The translations under genes and the position numbers were made by a program. Shown in pieces: positions 34,321-46,997 of a stretch of 64,000 nucleotides of DNA; the first letter of the stretch is position 1; every line of letters begins with the position of its first letter. The stretch is from the NCBI GenBank assembly GCA_026075535.2, contig AP026539.1, forward strand, positions 4,588,001-4,652,000, read 5' to 3'. The notes below the pieces were generated by a model. That model saw only the letters and a list, made by a program, of their open reading frames with translations. It searched no databases and had not been told where the DNA came from. Source of the DNA: Tricholoma matsutake. Lineage: Eukaryota; Basidiomycota; Agaricomycetes; Agaricales; Tricholomataceae.

Positions 34321-34868
34321 ACCAAACCATGGCTATACGTCGGTGCAAAGAGATTGCTGAAGGCTCTAACATGCATTCGAATGTAAAGGAATGCACCACA
34401 TTGAAAGTTCATGGTGTTATCAAAGAAGTTTTCTCCGACAATGGGTCATTCTGGCAGGCCTGGCATACAATTGACAGTCCTTGTCTCTCTCTCACCTCCC
34501 TGTGTTGGACAGGATGGATGGACAAAGACTTCACAGTCTCCATAAAAAGCCAGCCAGTGCCATACCCTTCAGGCAAATTCTGGGAGCTTACAGTTCTTTT
34601 TGGTGTTGCATTGGCTAGTCTAAGTTCACCCAAAGGTGAACATGGGAGGACCCCGCACAATCGTGACATTCCAGATGACATAAAAGAGCTCCTTGATTTG
34701 GCAGACCAAGGGTATGGAAGCAGTAAAAATGATGATGATGATGAAGATAATGGTAAGCTACCAGGCCCTGTACAACTAAGATCATTGACCTACCATTTTG
34801 TACAGGATACAGAAGGAAGCAGGCACGAAAGGAAAGCTAGAGGCACTCATACCGTGGAAGCAAAGTAG
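34152..34868 (+). pseudogene. C-terminal exon(s) after the JmjC-like domain
   Basis: A 238-codon open frame overlaps the end of the cupin exon in another frame. It reads VTWEENLELYWSVRDHFYFK, QTMAIRRCKEIAEGSNMHSN, and later FTVSIKSQPVPYPSGKFWEL, PDDIKELLDLADQGYGSS and a run of aspartates (DDDDEDN) with GAT repeats. It is probably the downstream end of the JmjC-like gene, entered by splicing near 34140-34160 (a CAGGTGGG is present). I recognise no family. Acidic and basic blocks suggest a nuclear protein, but that is only a guess. Confidence 0.4.
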
Positions 34869-35103
34869 ACTCCTTTTCATGAGCATGGGTGTTGGAGATG
34901 TGGACTCAGATGGAATTTCCTTTGGTGTTCATTTTTATTCTCCTGTTAGTGTTCCATATTATTCATCCCAGGGGACTATTAGACCTATCTGCTTTTTATT
35001 GTTTTCATTCTGCTTCTCTGATGTTTTCTGTTGTCATGTCACTTCCAATGATACAGTGATATTTGAGGTTCCCCCAGTTTGTAAGATCCCTAGGAACATG
35101 TAA

Positions 35104-35930
35104 GACAATGATTTATACCACAGCAGAACACCATCGTAAGCCATGGCTTTTAGTGGTTTGAATATATCAGACCTCAGTCCCAGTGAAAAGTCGGTCGAGC
35201 TGGATCAAGCTGAAACCGAGGGAAAATGAGCCCCCTGTAAACTATTCCAAATGGCTTGACCTCGCTTGAAATCTTGGACAAAAATCAAGCCAGATCAAGC
35301 TATTTCAGTGATACAAAAGCAGGTATTTGATTGGGCTCAATTTTATACTACATTGGTGCTGCTACTACTACTGCTACCCTCACCGCTACCCCTGCACTAC
35401 CCTCACGTGCTGCTGCCCCTACAACTTCCCATAACATGTTGCCACCGCCGCTCCTGGTGCTTTCCCTGCTGTTGATGCCTCCCCTGCCACTATCCTTTGT
35501 TCCCCTGTTGCTGCTGCTTCCCCCGAGACTGAAAGACTTGGAGTCGGCCCCAAACTCCTGTGATTTTACAGATCAGTAGCATTATTAGAATGAGAATTAG
35601 CCACATACCTTTTTCAATTAACTTGGGGTGGCAGTAATTACGGTGGCGCTCGTGGTTAGGATATAAGAGTGATATAAGTTGAAACTATAAATATAGGTTA
35701 ACATGCATGCAGAGCATTGAGCGAAGTTGGCAAAGCATGCACAATTACAAATATGACCTGAAATGATCCTAAGAAAATGAGCATTGCAAGTTGGGATAAA
35801 AGCACATATAGTCAGGTTTGACTTACTTGGTGACCTGGTTACCATTGGGCTGCCGATTGACGTATGACTATACAACTTGTGTCACTACAAGCTTCTACTT
35901 CTATATCGACACCTCCATCCGAGTATCAAG
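35104..35930. other. No supported gene; simple-sequence CTG/CTAC run
   Basis: A degenerate ctactgctacc / gctgctgcc low-complexity run lies at 35345-35530. The stretch around 35130-35300 has several small inverted motifs (aagccatggctt, tcaagctga...tcaagcta) that resemble subterminal repeats of a hAT-like element, but I find no end repeats. Confidence 0.35.
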
Positions 35931-35934
35931 ATCT

Positions 35935-36568
35935 TCAGAATGAGGGACGCGTGGCATATCTGTGGGATATTACTACAGAGTCAAGAGAAGACATCATTGT
36001 TGCAACTGAGTATTGAAGAGCCGAGCATTTTTTGTGATTCGAATCTGTCCGGAACTGTTCGAGAACTGGCAAGGAGATGGGCAGAGGTGGGAGGTGGGGA
36101 TGCTGAACTGGCATTGTGTAGCGAGGTCTGCGAGGAGATTCACCATGTGAGTCGTGGATGTGCAGGAGAGAATGTGATCGCCGCACGTTGTATGGTTTGA
36201 TTGCAACCACACAGCGGCCATGAGATTCCTCAGGTATCCCGAGCTTTGTCTCTTCCTTGTTAGTAATGGAAATCTTGCCAGAGAAGTCCTGAACCTCAAG
36301 TGAATCTGTATTTGATTCCCAAGAGGGATGCCGCTCTTGCAAGTGACACCACATATTATAGTTCCAGTGCACATCATGGCAGAACTTGCACATAATGGGG
36401 ACATTGGTACAAGGTTTCTGCTTCGATATCTTCGATGCTGAACTGACCTGGAGTTAAGGAGAATGTGTCGTTGAGAAAGTAGCGCATCGGGAGGTCAGGG
36501 TTCCACTGAGACTCAGGGTTTCTTTGTTGATGCCGTGAGATGCCGCTCATCCCTTGCTGTCCTGCCAT
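35935..36568 (-). pseudogene. Zinc-finger protein fragment
   Basis: On the minus strand, 36568-36410 reads GMSGISRHQQRNPESQW...RYFLNDTFSLTPGQFSIED. After a frameshift comes MCKFCHDVHWNYNMWCHLQE RHPSWE (36393 downward), a C2H2-type finger: C-x2-C, then two His with HL..RHPSW spacing. This finger with the HWNYNMW...HPSW context occurs in many Agaricomycete transposon-associated proteins. The remaining 110 codons are open but plain. The frameshift directly before the finger makes it a relic. Confidence 0.55.
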
Positions 36569-36601
36569 TCATCAATACAAGCCACAACAATCTCCTCATT
36601 T

Positions 36602-37440
36602 GGGGGGGGGGGGGGGGTACATCATATCAACCATGTCCATGATCGGCTGATCTGCCACCTCTTGTTCAAGGTCAAACACTGGCAGTTCTTAGTGTTTGTT
36701 ATTGTTTAGTAATAGCATATCACCAGATATCAACGTCTCAACTTTCATGTTCGCTGTTCAGCCTCACTCCAGGTAGCCACGTCGCGTTGAAAACTGGCCC
36801 CTAGGTATGTTTATTTTCTTATTACTTTATTGTCTTTTCACCCAACTAACTAGTGTATTCATTTGCATATCAGTTGTAACTATTGTATAACCTCGAGATG
36901 TGCATCATGGAGAAAAGGGCCCAAATGATGAGGAACATCAGTTGGGCCATAGGTATGTTTTTTTTCTTATTACTTTCTTGTTTTTTTGTTGTTCAACTAA
37001 TGTATAATCATGAGATGGCACACCCACATCACCCCTCTGAGAACTGGATAACAAATAGCAGGACGACGAGACAAATGGCATGATGATGAGACGACAATGA
37101 ATATGAATGACAGGGGAGGGGGGAAAATGATGAACCACATGAACGGGGCCCAAACAACGTCTATCATCATTTGAACCCCAGGTAATTTTTTTTTCTCCCA
37201 TGTTTCTTTTTGCTAACCAATTATTTTCTAGATTCTAGACATCTTGTAATCACAGAGCCCACCCCAACAACGGAGGACAATCGAGCACCTCAACAACAAG
37301 GCACAGGACAATGGCCACCACAACCACCAGAGCACCCCCAACTGCCGCCACGAGCAACTGCTCGTGGGGTGGAAATGGGGAGCAATGACGATACTCCCCA
37401 TCCATCATGGTCCATCACTTACATCTAATGATCTAACGAT
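36602..37440. repeat. Internal fragment of the GGGTA-type hAT-like element
   Basis: It starts with a run of 16 G. It then holds repeated blocks built of gggcccaa..., a splice-like GTATG, a T-rich tract with CTAAC and TAG, and a block with gagcaactgctcgtggggtg (37348). The same blocks occur inside the elements at 47519-48680 and 53080-54202. The terminal repeats and the GGGTATGGGTA motifs are absent, so it is an end-less fragment. Confidence 0.55.
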
Positions 37441-37449
37441 CTTTTGATA

Positions 37450-40400
37450 GTTTATCTATGTTTGAAGTTGAATGATGCTCGTGCATAGGTAGGTCTGTCC
37501 ATTATTTTCTGACCCTTATGCTGACACCTTTGATGTAGTATATACTAATGTATCTATACCTCAACATGTTAATACCATCCATATATATCCAATTTCATTA
37601 CTTTTCTTCACCTCCCTTATCACTAAGCTCCAAGTGGCTGAGGTCCAGCCTAAGCCAGCCTGAAGCCGTCTTCACTCAAGCTTGCGTTTTCAAAAGCCTG
37701 GGCCCCTCAAAGCCGGGCCTAAGCCATGGCTTTCAGGCCAAGCTGAGCCATCACAACACTAGATGGGTCATCTTGAAACATGAGTTTAACACTTCTGCCT
37801 TTGATGGTTTTAACTATTTGCTATAGCCTCAGTGCCTCAGTCATTGGCTGCCAGAGCCTGATACAAATTATTGGTGAGTCTCCTATTCTTTCCCTTCTGA
37901 TCCACCACTGATCATGCCAGTTGCCGCAGGAGAGGACACTTTATCATTGGTGAATATGCTGACAAGGTGACAAACAAACATTTCGCAATGTTTCCATGGC
38001 ATGTCAGTGTTGTTTAGTGCTGATCTTTATCATGAGGGCTGACTTTTTCTTTTGATAGTATGCGGTATGGCTCTCCATCTTCATTTGAACTTTGATGTGC
38101 TTATCACCCATAGTTCAGTGACAGGTCAGGTTATTTCTAAGGTAAAACTACGGTTACCTGAGATCATTCAGACCATCATAAGGTTAGTCAGTATCATATA
38201 CACGTCAACGGCACGATCTGACCCAGTCGTGCAGTAGTCAGGCAAGCCCCAATTCCGAAACTATGGCCAACTCTCTCGTGCTGGTTGCCCATGGTGCAAC
38301 TGGAGACCTTGCAAGTCTCCAAGAGATGAAAATTAGTAATCATTGATTTTTTTGTCTTTCACATCTGCCATCTCATGCCCTTTGTCAAAGAAATCTCACA
38401 TAATGTCCTTATACTTGATACTGTGTCATATGAGCGTGCCCTCTATTCATCAGGTCATCGAGGAATCATGCTCAACCCGAAAACTAACAGAGCTCTGGCA
38501 CATGGGTGACCGGGTCCACCCCCTCCCTTGAAAATTTGTTACACTCCTTGACCACCTCCTCCCTGGCCTTACCTGCACCCCCCTCTCCCATGACCCCTGA
38601 TGCCCTGCACCCCGCACCTACAGGCAGACTTATGCAGGTGATGGGCATTAAACAACTGTCGTCTGCATTGATTTGGCATACTAGCGATCTCAATCTCGAT
38701 ATATGGGTGTCATGCTTCGCATTGAAGGGAGAGCTCACTTGTGAGCAGCTTGATTGGGGTTCGGGGATTGGGATGGGATGTGGAGTGTGGGTAATCATCC
38801 GCTACAGTCCTGACTCTCCCTCAGGCCCACCTGGAACCCACTTGCTGCCATCTCCACCCCCACAACCTCCAGCCCAACTCCTCCGCAACCCTCTCTCATC
38901 ACTTGGTTGATTGATCTGCTTGAAGTTCCATCCTCCACGACGCTAGCCCGGTTTGATTGTCTAACCCATTCCTCCCAATGATTCACCATGACGGCATCAC
39001 CACCACACAAAAGCTGTCACTGAAACATTTTGCTTCTTGTCCATATCTCCACTGTGCCACCTTTTATCATTGAGTTTTGACGCGAGTGTGAGCTCATCTA
39101 TGTATGTTTTTGGGGTGGAAGATGAGGCTGACTATTTCATTATGCTATTTCATCTTATGTTCCCGGTTCCTTCCAATCACTACCTGGAATCATGCAATAT
39201 ACATATTCAGTGCCATGCATATTTGCCTATATGTGATTACTTTTGCATAGAATCCACTATGCGTATCTTATTCATCTCGACAAGCAACTGACAAATGTAT
39301 GTACTATCTCTGCCCTGCCTTGTTCAACTAACTCGACCTCAAGGCATATAGATCGCGCTTACCATTTCTCATTACTTGTTGACCGCCCGGCAGCCCAGGC
39401 TTGTAGGAGAGCTCTTGTAATTGCTCTCTCTGTTTTGAGGTATGATTCCATTATTATTCTTCTGTGAAAATGTTTGTTTAATAAATATCTACAGGTTTGA
39501 AACCAGGATCAGCGGTGTGATTCTGCTCAAAACTGTGAAACTAGCTGAGTGGCCTAAAATTTACATTTTGGCACGCAGAGCATGACGATTCCTGGCAGGA
39601 CCCCCACCCCCACCCCTTCCTGCAGTTCGCGGTTAAGGATTCTGCTCTGCTGCTTTCTTGATCAATGATATCCACCTCCAGGTCCTCCTACCGCATCTTG
39701 ACTTGGTGTCTTTTAGCAGTGCTGAAAGACTGCAAAGGCCCTCAAGAAACTTCACAACCTCATAGTGTCAAGAGCAGTGAAGCAAGCCTCTCTAGGGCAA
39801 CCATCGACTTATATGACAGGTCTATATTTGGCAGATCCAGGTCAGGATCAATATACAGTTACGGAATGGAGGCTATGATATTGAAGAACTTACTCCTGGA
39901 TGCTGATTGGCCACTGCAGAAGCTGCATAATCTAGTTTCAATCACCTGTCACTTGTCTCACCGCCATCATGGAAGACCTTGCCACGTTGAGAACGCAAGG
40001 CATCAGAAGTCAAAGCCATTATCAGGCACCCGATTCCGGCCTGAGGCTAAAGCTAAGGCAATAGCAAGATTGCAATTCACAGATGGCAGTGGCGGGTCAA
40101 TGCGGATGCTCCTGGGTGAAGGATAAATTTGTAGGGACATGGATGACGATCATGGAGTGGAGGAGGGGATTGGGTAGAGGAGGAGGGGAAGAGAATGGCC
40201 TAAAGGATACTGGCAGTGTTATATCAGCAGAGGGCAGCAGGATTGCCGACGAAGCCGAGGGGATGTTGGGCACAGTCATGGGAAAGGCAAGGTTGTGGCA
40301 GCTTCTGCTTTGAGATTCCATTGTTGCCTGGGATGATCATAGCCATGGACAAAATCGGGCCACACTCAGATCTGCCAGGGCATACTTGAAGCGAATGGGT

Positions 40401-40680
40401 GTCAATGCTTTGGCAATTTGACAAATATATGGAGTGCTGTACGTACTGAGTGAGCTTGAAGGGCAGAGGCTGGAAATTGAGAGATTGTTTGCATGAAAAG
40501 GAGGGTGACGGTGGAAAGATAAGTGGTACTAGAGTTTAGAGAAAAGCCGTGCATATTCAAATTTGTCTCTGTGTGCATCACTTCATTCCCACCTCTACAT
40601 CAGGCATGTCTCTCACTTTACCCTCCCTCATTCTGGCTGTGTATGTCTTACAATGCTGTATACATACGCTAATGGTTGTG
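37450..40680. other. No recognised gene in 3.2 kb
   Basis: There are several short open frames (38506-38910, 39665-40126, 40083-40313 plus) without known motifs. The stretch 37635-37760 repeats aagcc-type motifs (taagccagcc, gccgtcttcac, aagccatggct) and may be another eroded hAT-like end. Nothing more can be supported. Confidence 0.4.
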
Positions 40681-40683
40681 TGT

Positions 40684-41185
40684 AGTAGGGTTTCTCAGCA
40701 GATGAAAGCGTGTATGTGATCTCTGAACCCGTTATTCAATGTTGGGACCGATCCACTCCCGTAAATTTGGAGGAATCAACCCGAACTTACCAAGTACTGA
40801 GCCCTGCATTATACATGGATGTGAAATCTTCTAAACACTTGCAACACACAGTGGCTACACAGGAATGGTGTCTGCCAAGTCACTTGCAAGGTTCTATGCA
40901 GGAGGAGTGTTGCAGCAAAGGAGTGTTGCAGCAAAGGAGTGTTGCAGCAAAGGAGTGTTGCAGCAAAGGAGTGTTGCAGCAAAGGAGTGTTGCGGCAAAG
41001 GTATGCACTGTGCAGGTGGTTGCTCCACAAAGTTAAAGTGTGTATCCCCTGCTCAGCATTTGTTGCCTTCTAAAACCTCTTGAGTCCTTATATCTGCAAC
41101 TCTTAGGTTACAGAATGCAGAGCGAGGCATTTCCATCCAGCATCACTACATATGGCCTGGGCCATGCATATGATGACACACATTA
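40684..41185 (-). repeat. Dispersed repeat R, copy 2
   Basis: It is the reverse complement of 10710-11112 in order and content, about 75-80% identical by eye. Its extra length is mostly the 16-bp array at 40906-41001. Copies 1 and 2 are inverted relative to each other. Confidence 0.75.
40906..41001. repeat. 16-bp tandem array, six units
   Basis: The unit agtgttgcagcaaagg is repeated six times without spacing change (40906, 40922, 40938, 40954, 40970, 40986). Only the last unit has a substitution (gcggcaaa). The related copy at 10710-11112 has a single related unit. Confidence 0.95.
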
Positions 41186-41454
41186 TTTATAATCTTGTTC
41201 AACAAACCCATTCAGTTGCAGCACTTGCTATATTTCTTCTACCTTATTCTATGCAGATGTAAACTGGTATCATGCTACCCATGGTCCCATGTACTGAGCT
41301 TGCCCAGTGCCGGGGCCCACTTATATGATTATCTTACATTTCGGTGTTGTATCATCGGTAAGCTTATAATATACACTGCTGGCTATCTGCCACAAGCCTT
41401 CAAGAGGCCACAAGAGGCTCTGTGCTACACCCATTTCGAATTTTAATACTTATC

Positions 41455-41545
41455 TTGATTTATTTTATCTTACAGATTTTCTGTTCAACCAAGTTCAACC
41501 AAAAACATGTGGGACAAAAATTTCTGAAAACTCTGTATTATTTGA
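41455..41545 (+). repeat. Dispersed repeat B, copy 2
   Basis: It ends in atgtgggacaaaaatttctg and aaaactctgta, matching 11165-11250. It lies 140 bases upstream of the Plavaka-type gene. Confidence 0.6.
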
Positions 41546-41687
41546 TGTTAGTTTGCAAGGGGTAATCCAACATTTCAAGGCCCCAATTTGGCACTGGCCC
41601 ACTTGAAGTTTTGAACAGTGAGTAGTAGGTGCTAGTAAGTGTTGCTGACCACTGCAAGCAGCATTTCCTACTGCCCAGAATTACCAT

Positions 41688-44600
41688 GCCCCCCCAGATG
41701 GTATTCTTGCCAACACTATTAGTACTAGTACTTCTTGCTGTCATGTCACCCTATATATGCTCTCACTCCTGTCAATTCTCATCCACTGCCCGGGCTGAAC
41801 TCACAAGACATCAAGCTGGATGTGCCATTTACAAAACTGCTCAGGCTCTTAGGATGGAGCAGAGAAAGGCAAAGGTCATTCAAAAGGAAACTGTATCCAG
41901 TCTTCAGTTACGGAAGGAGAGAATAGGAGTGAGAACTGATGTATGTCTTCAAGTTCTTGCTATTGCAAAGGTTGTCATCACTGATCACTACTATACTCCC
42001 CCACTCTTTTAAAGAATCATGAGGAGGTCACAGTCACCATTGATATTTGTTCCAACATTGCTACCAGTAGTTTGAATGGAGCCCATCCTAATCCTAGTAA
42101 TCCTTCAGATTCAATTTTGGAGTTGCCAGGTGACCTAACAGTTTCTGCTCAACTTGAATTCAGACTAAACTTCTGTCTCCTGCAGGCCCAATGTTAACAC
42201 AATCAGGAAGACCAAAGAGAAATTATCACCGTCCCAAGCATATAGAGGATACACAGCCAGCTGCCCCTACACCCATTCAGCAACTCCCCACACCTCTCCC
42301 TTTAATCCGTCGGGTGATTCTTCATGTTTGAGACATCATCCGCTCAGTGGTTAATGGTTTTGGTGTTCTTTGAGAATACCATCACCATCCTTCTTATGAT
42401 CCAGACAGGCACATCACTCCAGATGACTTAGCAAATTTTAGGACAGGAGATACTTCTTTGTATCCTAAACCACATGACTTGCTTCATCCTCCTGCCCCTT
42501 GGCCTTTTGAGAATATGTCAAAATATCTACTCATGAACTGGGCAAACTCTGGCAGCACCCAGAAGACTGAGGCTGAGATTACGCACCTTGGACAGGAGGT
42601 TTTAACTTCACCAGACTTCAAGATAGAGGAGCTGGGGTCATTTAATGCTCACAGAGAAAATCAACTGATGGACAAGGCTTTTGCCAGCTCTAGTGACACA
42701 AATCCCTTTTCTAGTGGTGGGTGGAAGGAGGTCAAAGTTGATATAGAAGTACCTGTGGCCTCAAGAACCAAGCCATCTCCTCCTCCTTGTCAATTTTCAG
42801 TCCCAGGCCTCCACTTTCATTCTCTAGTTGAAGTAATCAAGGAAGCATGGAGTGAGGATTCTGCTAAACATTTCCACCTCTCCCCCTTCAAGTGAATCCA
42901 TGTCCATCCAGAAACAAAGGCAGAAACTCATGTATTTGATGAGGTCTACACTGGCGATGCATGGATTAAGGCACACGACAATCTTCAGAAGCAACCGAAC
43001 GAGCTGGAATGCAATCTAGAGAAAGTCATTGCAGGCCTCATGTTCTGGTCTGACTCCATGCACCTTGTGAGTTTTGGTAATGCCAGTATATGGCCACTAT
43101 ACATGTATTTTGCCAATCAGTCGAAGTATATCTGAGCTAAGCCAAGCTCTGGTGCCTGTCATCATGTAGCATACATACCTTCGGTGAGATGTCTCACCGT
43201 CTTTCATTTACTCCTGTTCATCATCCTCCTATTCACAGCTTCCCGATAGCATTGATGAATTTTTCATGGAATTTGCAGCCACATCAAGTCAGAGATCCAC
43301 CCTCAAAACTCACTGCCGGAGTGAGCTGTTGCAAGAAGTTTGGCATCTATTGCTAGATGACGAGTTTTTGCATGCTTATGAGCATGGCATTGTTCTGACG
43401 TGTGCAGATGGTATCCAGCGACGAGTTTACCCATGCCTTTTCACTTATTCTGCTGACTATCCTGAAAAGTAAGTCTAATTTGATGCCTTCTTCAAATTCA
43501 ATCAGTCAAACCATCACAATGACAGGGTGAAATTGGGAACCACATGTAACAAAGGGGACCAGATATGTCCTCAGTGCACAACTCCTACCGCTGAGTTCAA
43601 TAAATTAGGACATCAGCAGGATATGAAAGGACGCATCACTCAGTCACAATCATACCTTTCAAGCCTTGTGAACAGGGCCCGTGATTGCATCTACCGTGCA
43701 GGGTTAGCGCATGCTCTGCCCTATGTCTTTGGTTCCAACAGCAGTAAGCAGCTTAAATGAGGTGTTGATGCTTCATAAATCTAAAATGTGGCAAAAGAAT
43801 GCTTTCGCGGAGAGGCTGGGTTGTTTTGGATTTAACCCCTACCCAATGCTCATTGTTGATCTCATGCATGAGTTTGAGCTTGGTGTCTGGAAGGCTACAT
43901 TTACCCACATTATTCAAGTTTTACACGCTGCTGCTCCGGGAGGTGGAGCTGTGGTGAAGTTGAATCAAAGGTGGGATTTCCTAGTTTTGATGAAGCCAAG
44001 CCCATTTAATGTATAAAGCAGATTTTGTCAGATACCCACTTATGGATTAGACACTATTTGGTGTTTCTCAAATAATGTATCAGAAATGAAGCAGATGGCT
44101 GCAAGAAATTTTGAGGATTTGCTTCAGGTAAATCAGTGTGTATCCATTATTTTAATTTTAAAGGTGAGTTTACCTGTCATACCAGAATATGATACCTGCA
44201 GCAGAAGGCCTACTCCCTGAACCCCACAACGGCAAGCTTATGACACTACTCTTCCATTTGGCTGAATGGCACACAATTGCAAAGCTTAGGATGCACATGG
44301 ATGTTACTCTTACTCTCCTGACTCAGTCCACAATGACAATAGGGAAAGAATTGCATTTGTTTGCAGAATGGACCCTGGCATTTAATACTGTTGAACTACC
44401 GCGAGAAGCAGACGGCCGAGGTTGTCAACAGAATCACAGAAAGCTGACATCCGTCGCTGCTTCAAGTGCTGCTAATCCACCCTTTGGGCAGGAGTCAGAA
44501 TCCCAGTTACCAAAAACCAAGCCACCAGTGCAGAGGGTGAGAAAGGTTTTCAATTTGTTTACTTGCAAGCTGCATGTGCTGGGGGTCTATGTGCAAACTA

Positions 44601-46125
44601 TACGTCTGTTTGGCACAACAGATTTGTATTCTACACAAATCGTAAGGTTTTAGAAAATCAGCTCCTCCATGTCGTACTCTAAAAGGCAGCATTTCCCCCA
44701 CGGGGAGCTTTCCCACCGCCTTGTAAAGTGTTTCTATCATCAGACCAACAAGAAGGATGCAACATGACAAATTGCAAAGCATGAACGATGCCATACCTGA
44801 TTGTGCCATGCCAAAGAAGCTGCAGCTTCGCCCAGAAGACATCATCCCCACCACGTTGCTTTCTTTGAGAATGACCCGCTTCCATTTAGCGGGGTTGACT
44901 TGCACCATCACCTTAGTGATTCTAAGAATTCTCCTCATCACCTGCTGAGTTTTGTTCATGAACCATGAAATGATCCTGCCAAGAAGGTATCTTTACTTTT
45001 AATCTTGCTGTGCTCACAATCTCACCATGGTCTACAGAATTTCATACCAAGACTCAAGGATCATCTGCTGTCCAGGGTTCTTCATCGTGAGTTTGATGGA
45101 GATGAGGCTCAGTACACCTCCCAGGACTGCAGCACTATTAGGATTATTGGGGATCAAATTTACTCGGCCAAGGTTCTACGTGTCAATTATACAACCTACG
45201 ACATTCAGCAGGATCAGGACTCAATGAACCCTCATACACATTGTGACATCATGGTCCACTCGACAGAAACAGGACCGGATGCTCACAAGTACTGGTATGC
45301 TCGCATTCTTGGAGTGTTCCATGCAAAGGTGATGCACAGCGGGCCAGAAGCCCAGAACTGCTCCATTCAACATATGGAATTTCTCTGGGTTCAGTGGTTT
45401 GGCATGGAACCAAACTACCATTGGGGTTTCAAAACTGCAAGATTGCCAAAGGTGGGGTTCGTACCCGATACTGATGATGCCACATTGGGATTCCTAGATC
45501 CTTCTCTAGTCATCTGAGGTTGCCACCTCGTTCCCTGCTTCGCCAGTGGCCGCACGCCAGACTTGCTAAGTACCTCATCCCTCACTGCTGCACATCAACC
45601 AGATGAAGTTGACGATTGGGCAAATTACTATGTCATGATGTAGGTTGCTACTTAATAGCCATCATATTGCAAAATTTAATGTCAGTCAGTTTTGTGGATA
45701 GGGATATGTTCATGCGATACACTGGCGGTGGAATCGGGCATGCAGCAGTCTCTGAGGCAAAATTGAGTAATGATGACAATGCAATGGACATCGATGATGA
45801 CAATGCTTTCATGGCAGGTGCTGCCAATCAAGCAAGCAGCACAGATCGGATGGACTTGGAGCCGCTTCTTAGGGACAGAGACATCAAGTTGCTGGATGAA
45901 CTGCGAGAAATTGCCCGCAGATCAGAAATGGAGATAGCTGGCAATCGGGATGAGGCACAAGGGCTAACAGATGGTGCCAGTGGCGAAGCGGATGAGGGAG
46001 ACAATGATGATGACAATCACTTGGACAACTTATCCATAGCTGACAGTAATGAAGATTGTAGCTCTGACTCGGAGGACAATAGGGAAAGTGAGGATGGTTC
46101 AGATACAGGGTATGGCGCACTGTAG
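41688..46125 (+). pseudogene. Plavaka-type (KDZ-related) transposase, degenerate
   Basis: From ATG 41688 the frame gives a small finger (CSHSCQFSSTARAELTRHQ, then AGC), a typical start for this family. Then, over several exons: PKRNYHRPKHIEDTQPA; DPDRHITPDDLANFRTGDTS; HAYEHGIVLTCADGIQRRVY with FTYSADYPEK; CPQCTTPTAEFNKLG; MLIVDLMHEFELGVWKATFT (the DxxHExELGxWK block of the transposase core); KVFNLFTCKLHVLGVYVQTI with RLFGTTDLYSTQI; IPRLKDHLLSRVLHREFDGD; a Tudor-like C-terminal part (WYARILGVFHA, VQWFGMEP); DDWANYYVM; and DRDMFMRYTGGGIGH followed by an acidic tail ending 46122. These are the conserved blocks of Plavaka transposases, cut-and-paste enzymes of Agaricomycete DNA transposons. Stops occur after SPFK, after NQSKYI and after DPSLVI (TGA before GCH). 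I could not find the terminal inverted repeats. Confidence 0.87.
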
Positions 46126-46377
46126 GATCACTAAAATGAATGAACATCATATGTCTTTGTACCAATCTATGACTTCTACAGCACTGATGCTGTGCCCTGT
46201 GCATGACACCGGGGATGAAGCTAGGTCACCGACACCACTTCCAAGTCTGTTCTTGCCGTTTTGTTGTTATTTCCTTAACGGATGTCTGGTTCCTCTGCTA
46301 TATTACAATTTGCTATATTATGTTTTGAGAATGTATATGGTTTGCATGTGCTAGAAACTAGCATGATTTGAGATCAA

Positions 46378-46525
46378 CTCTGCCAGCATGTTGTAATATC
46401 AAGTGTGAACAGGCAAGATGCCGAATCAGTTATTTACAATGCAACTCACATGGCAGATTGCGACTTGACATCCCTTATAACTATACTCTGCTAGCATGTT
46501 GTAATATCAAGTGCAAACAGGGATG
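46378..46525. repeat. Direct repeat downstream of the Plavaka gene
   Basis: The string ctctgcyagcatgttgtaat followed by atcaagtg occurs at 46378 and again at 46486, 108 bases apart. It may be a subterminal repeat of the transposon. The remainder of 46130-46990 shows no gene. Confidence 0.65.
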
Positions 46526-46997
46526 AAGACAACATAAGGCAAGAGCGACTGCTGTATGCCAATTGTGAAGGAATATGCTACAACCGTTAATACATGAGGT
46601 CTACGTAACATTACACAACAGATTTTAGTATTCTACCTCATTGGATGTAGCTATAGCATGAATGAAAACATGCCCACCCCTTGCTCACAACATGACCTAT
46701 GTGTCTGGCACATTGCAATACCTAGTAGCAACTAGTAAAGAAATTACAGAAAATGCATTGCAGGTCTGTCGCCAGGTCACAAGTTTACAAAGTACTGCCA
46801 GTTGAAATCTCGAAGTTCCATTCAGGCAACCTGAATGCAATGAGTCCTTAATTGTGACTTGATTATGACAGTGTGCTTCAAAGTTACTCAAGTGTGATGG
46901 TGCCATTGTACAGGTAGGTCGAAGGGTACATAATCCAACTATTTTAGATAGCCATGACAAATAGTGGACGATAAAACCAAAGAAACCCTGATCTCCT

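Noticed and set aside
38506..38910. 134-codon Pro-rich frame as a gene
   Set aside because: No start context, splice signals or family resemblance; composition alone does not support it.
40906..41001. CRISPR-like regular repeats
   Set aside because: Units are contiguous with no spacers, and the context is a eukaryotic genome. It is a minisatellite.
10710..41185. A single 30-kb cargo transposon bounded by repeat R
   Set aside because: The matches are internal blocks without clean ends or a visible target duplication. The adjacent repeat B has the wrong relative orientation, and no mobilising gene is found inside that would act on R.
44507..44959. 150-codon minus-strand frame across the Plavaka gene
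   Set aside because: The plus strand carries the conserved transposase blocks here; the minus frame is a shadow.
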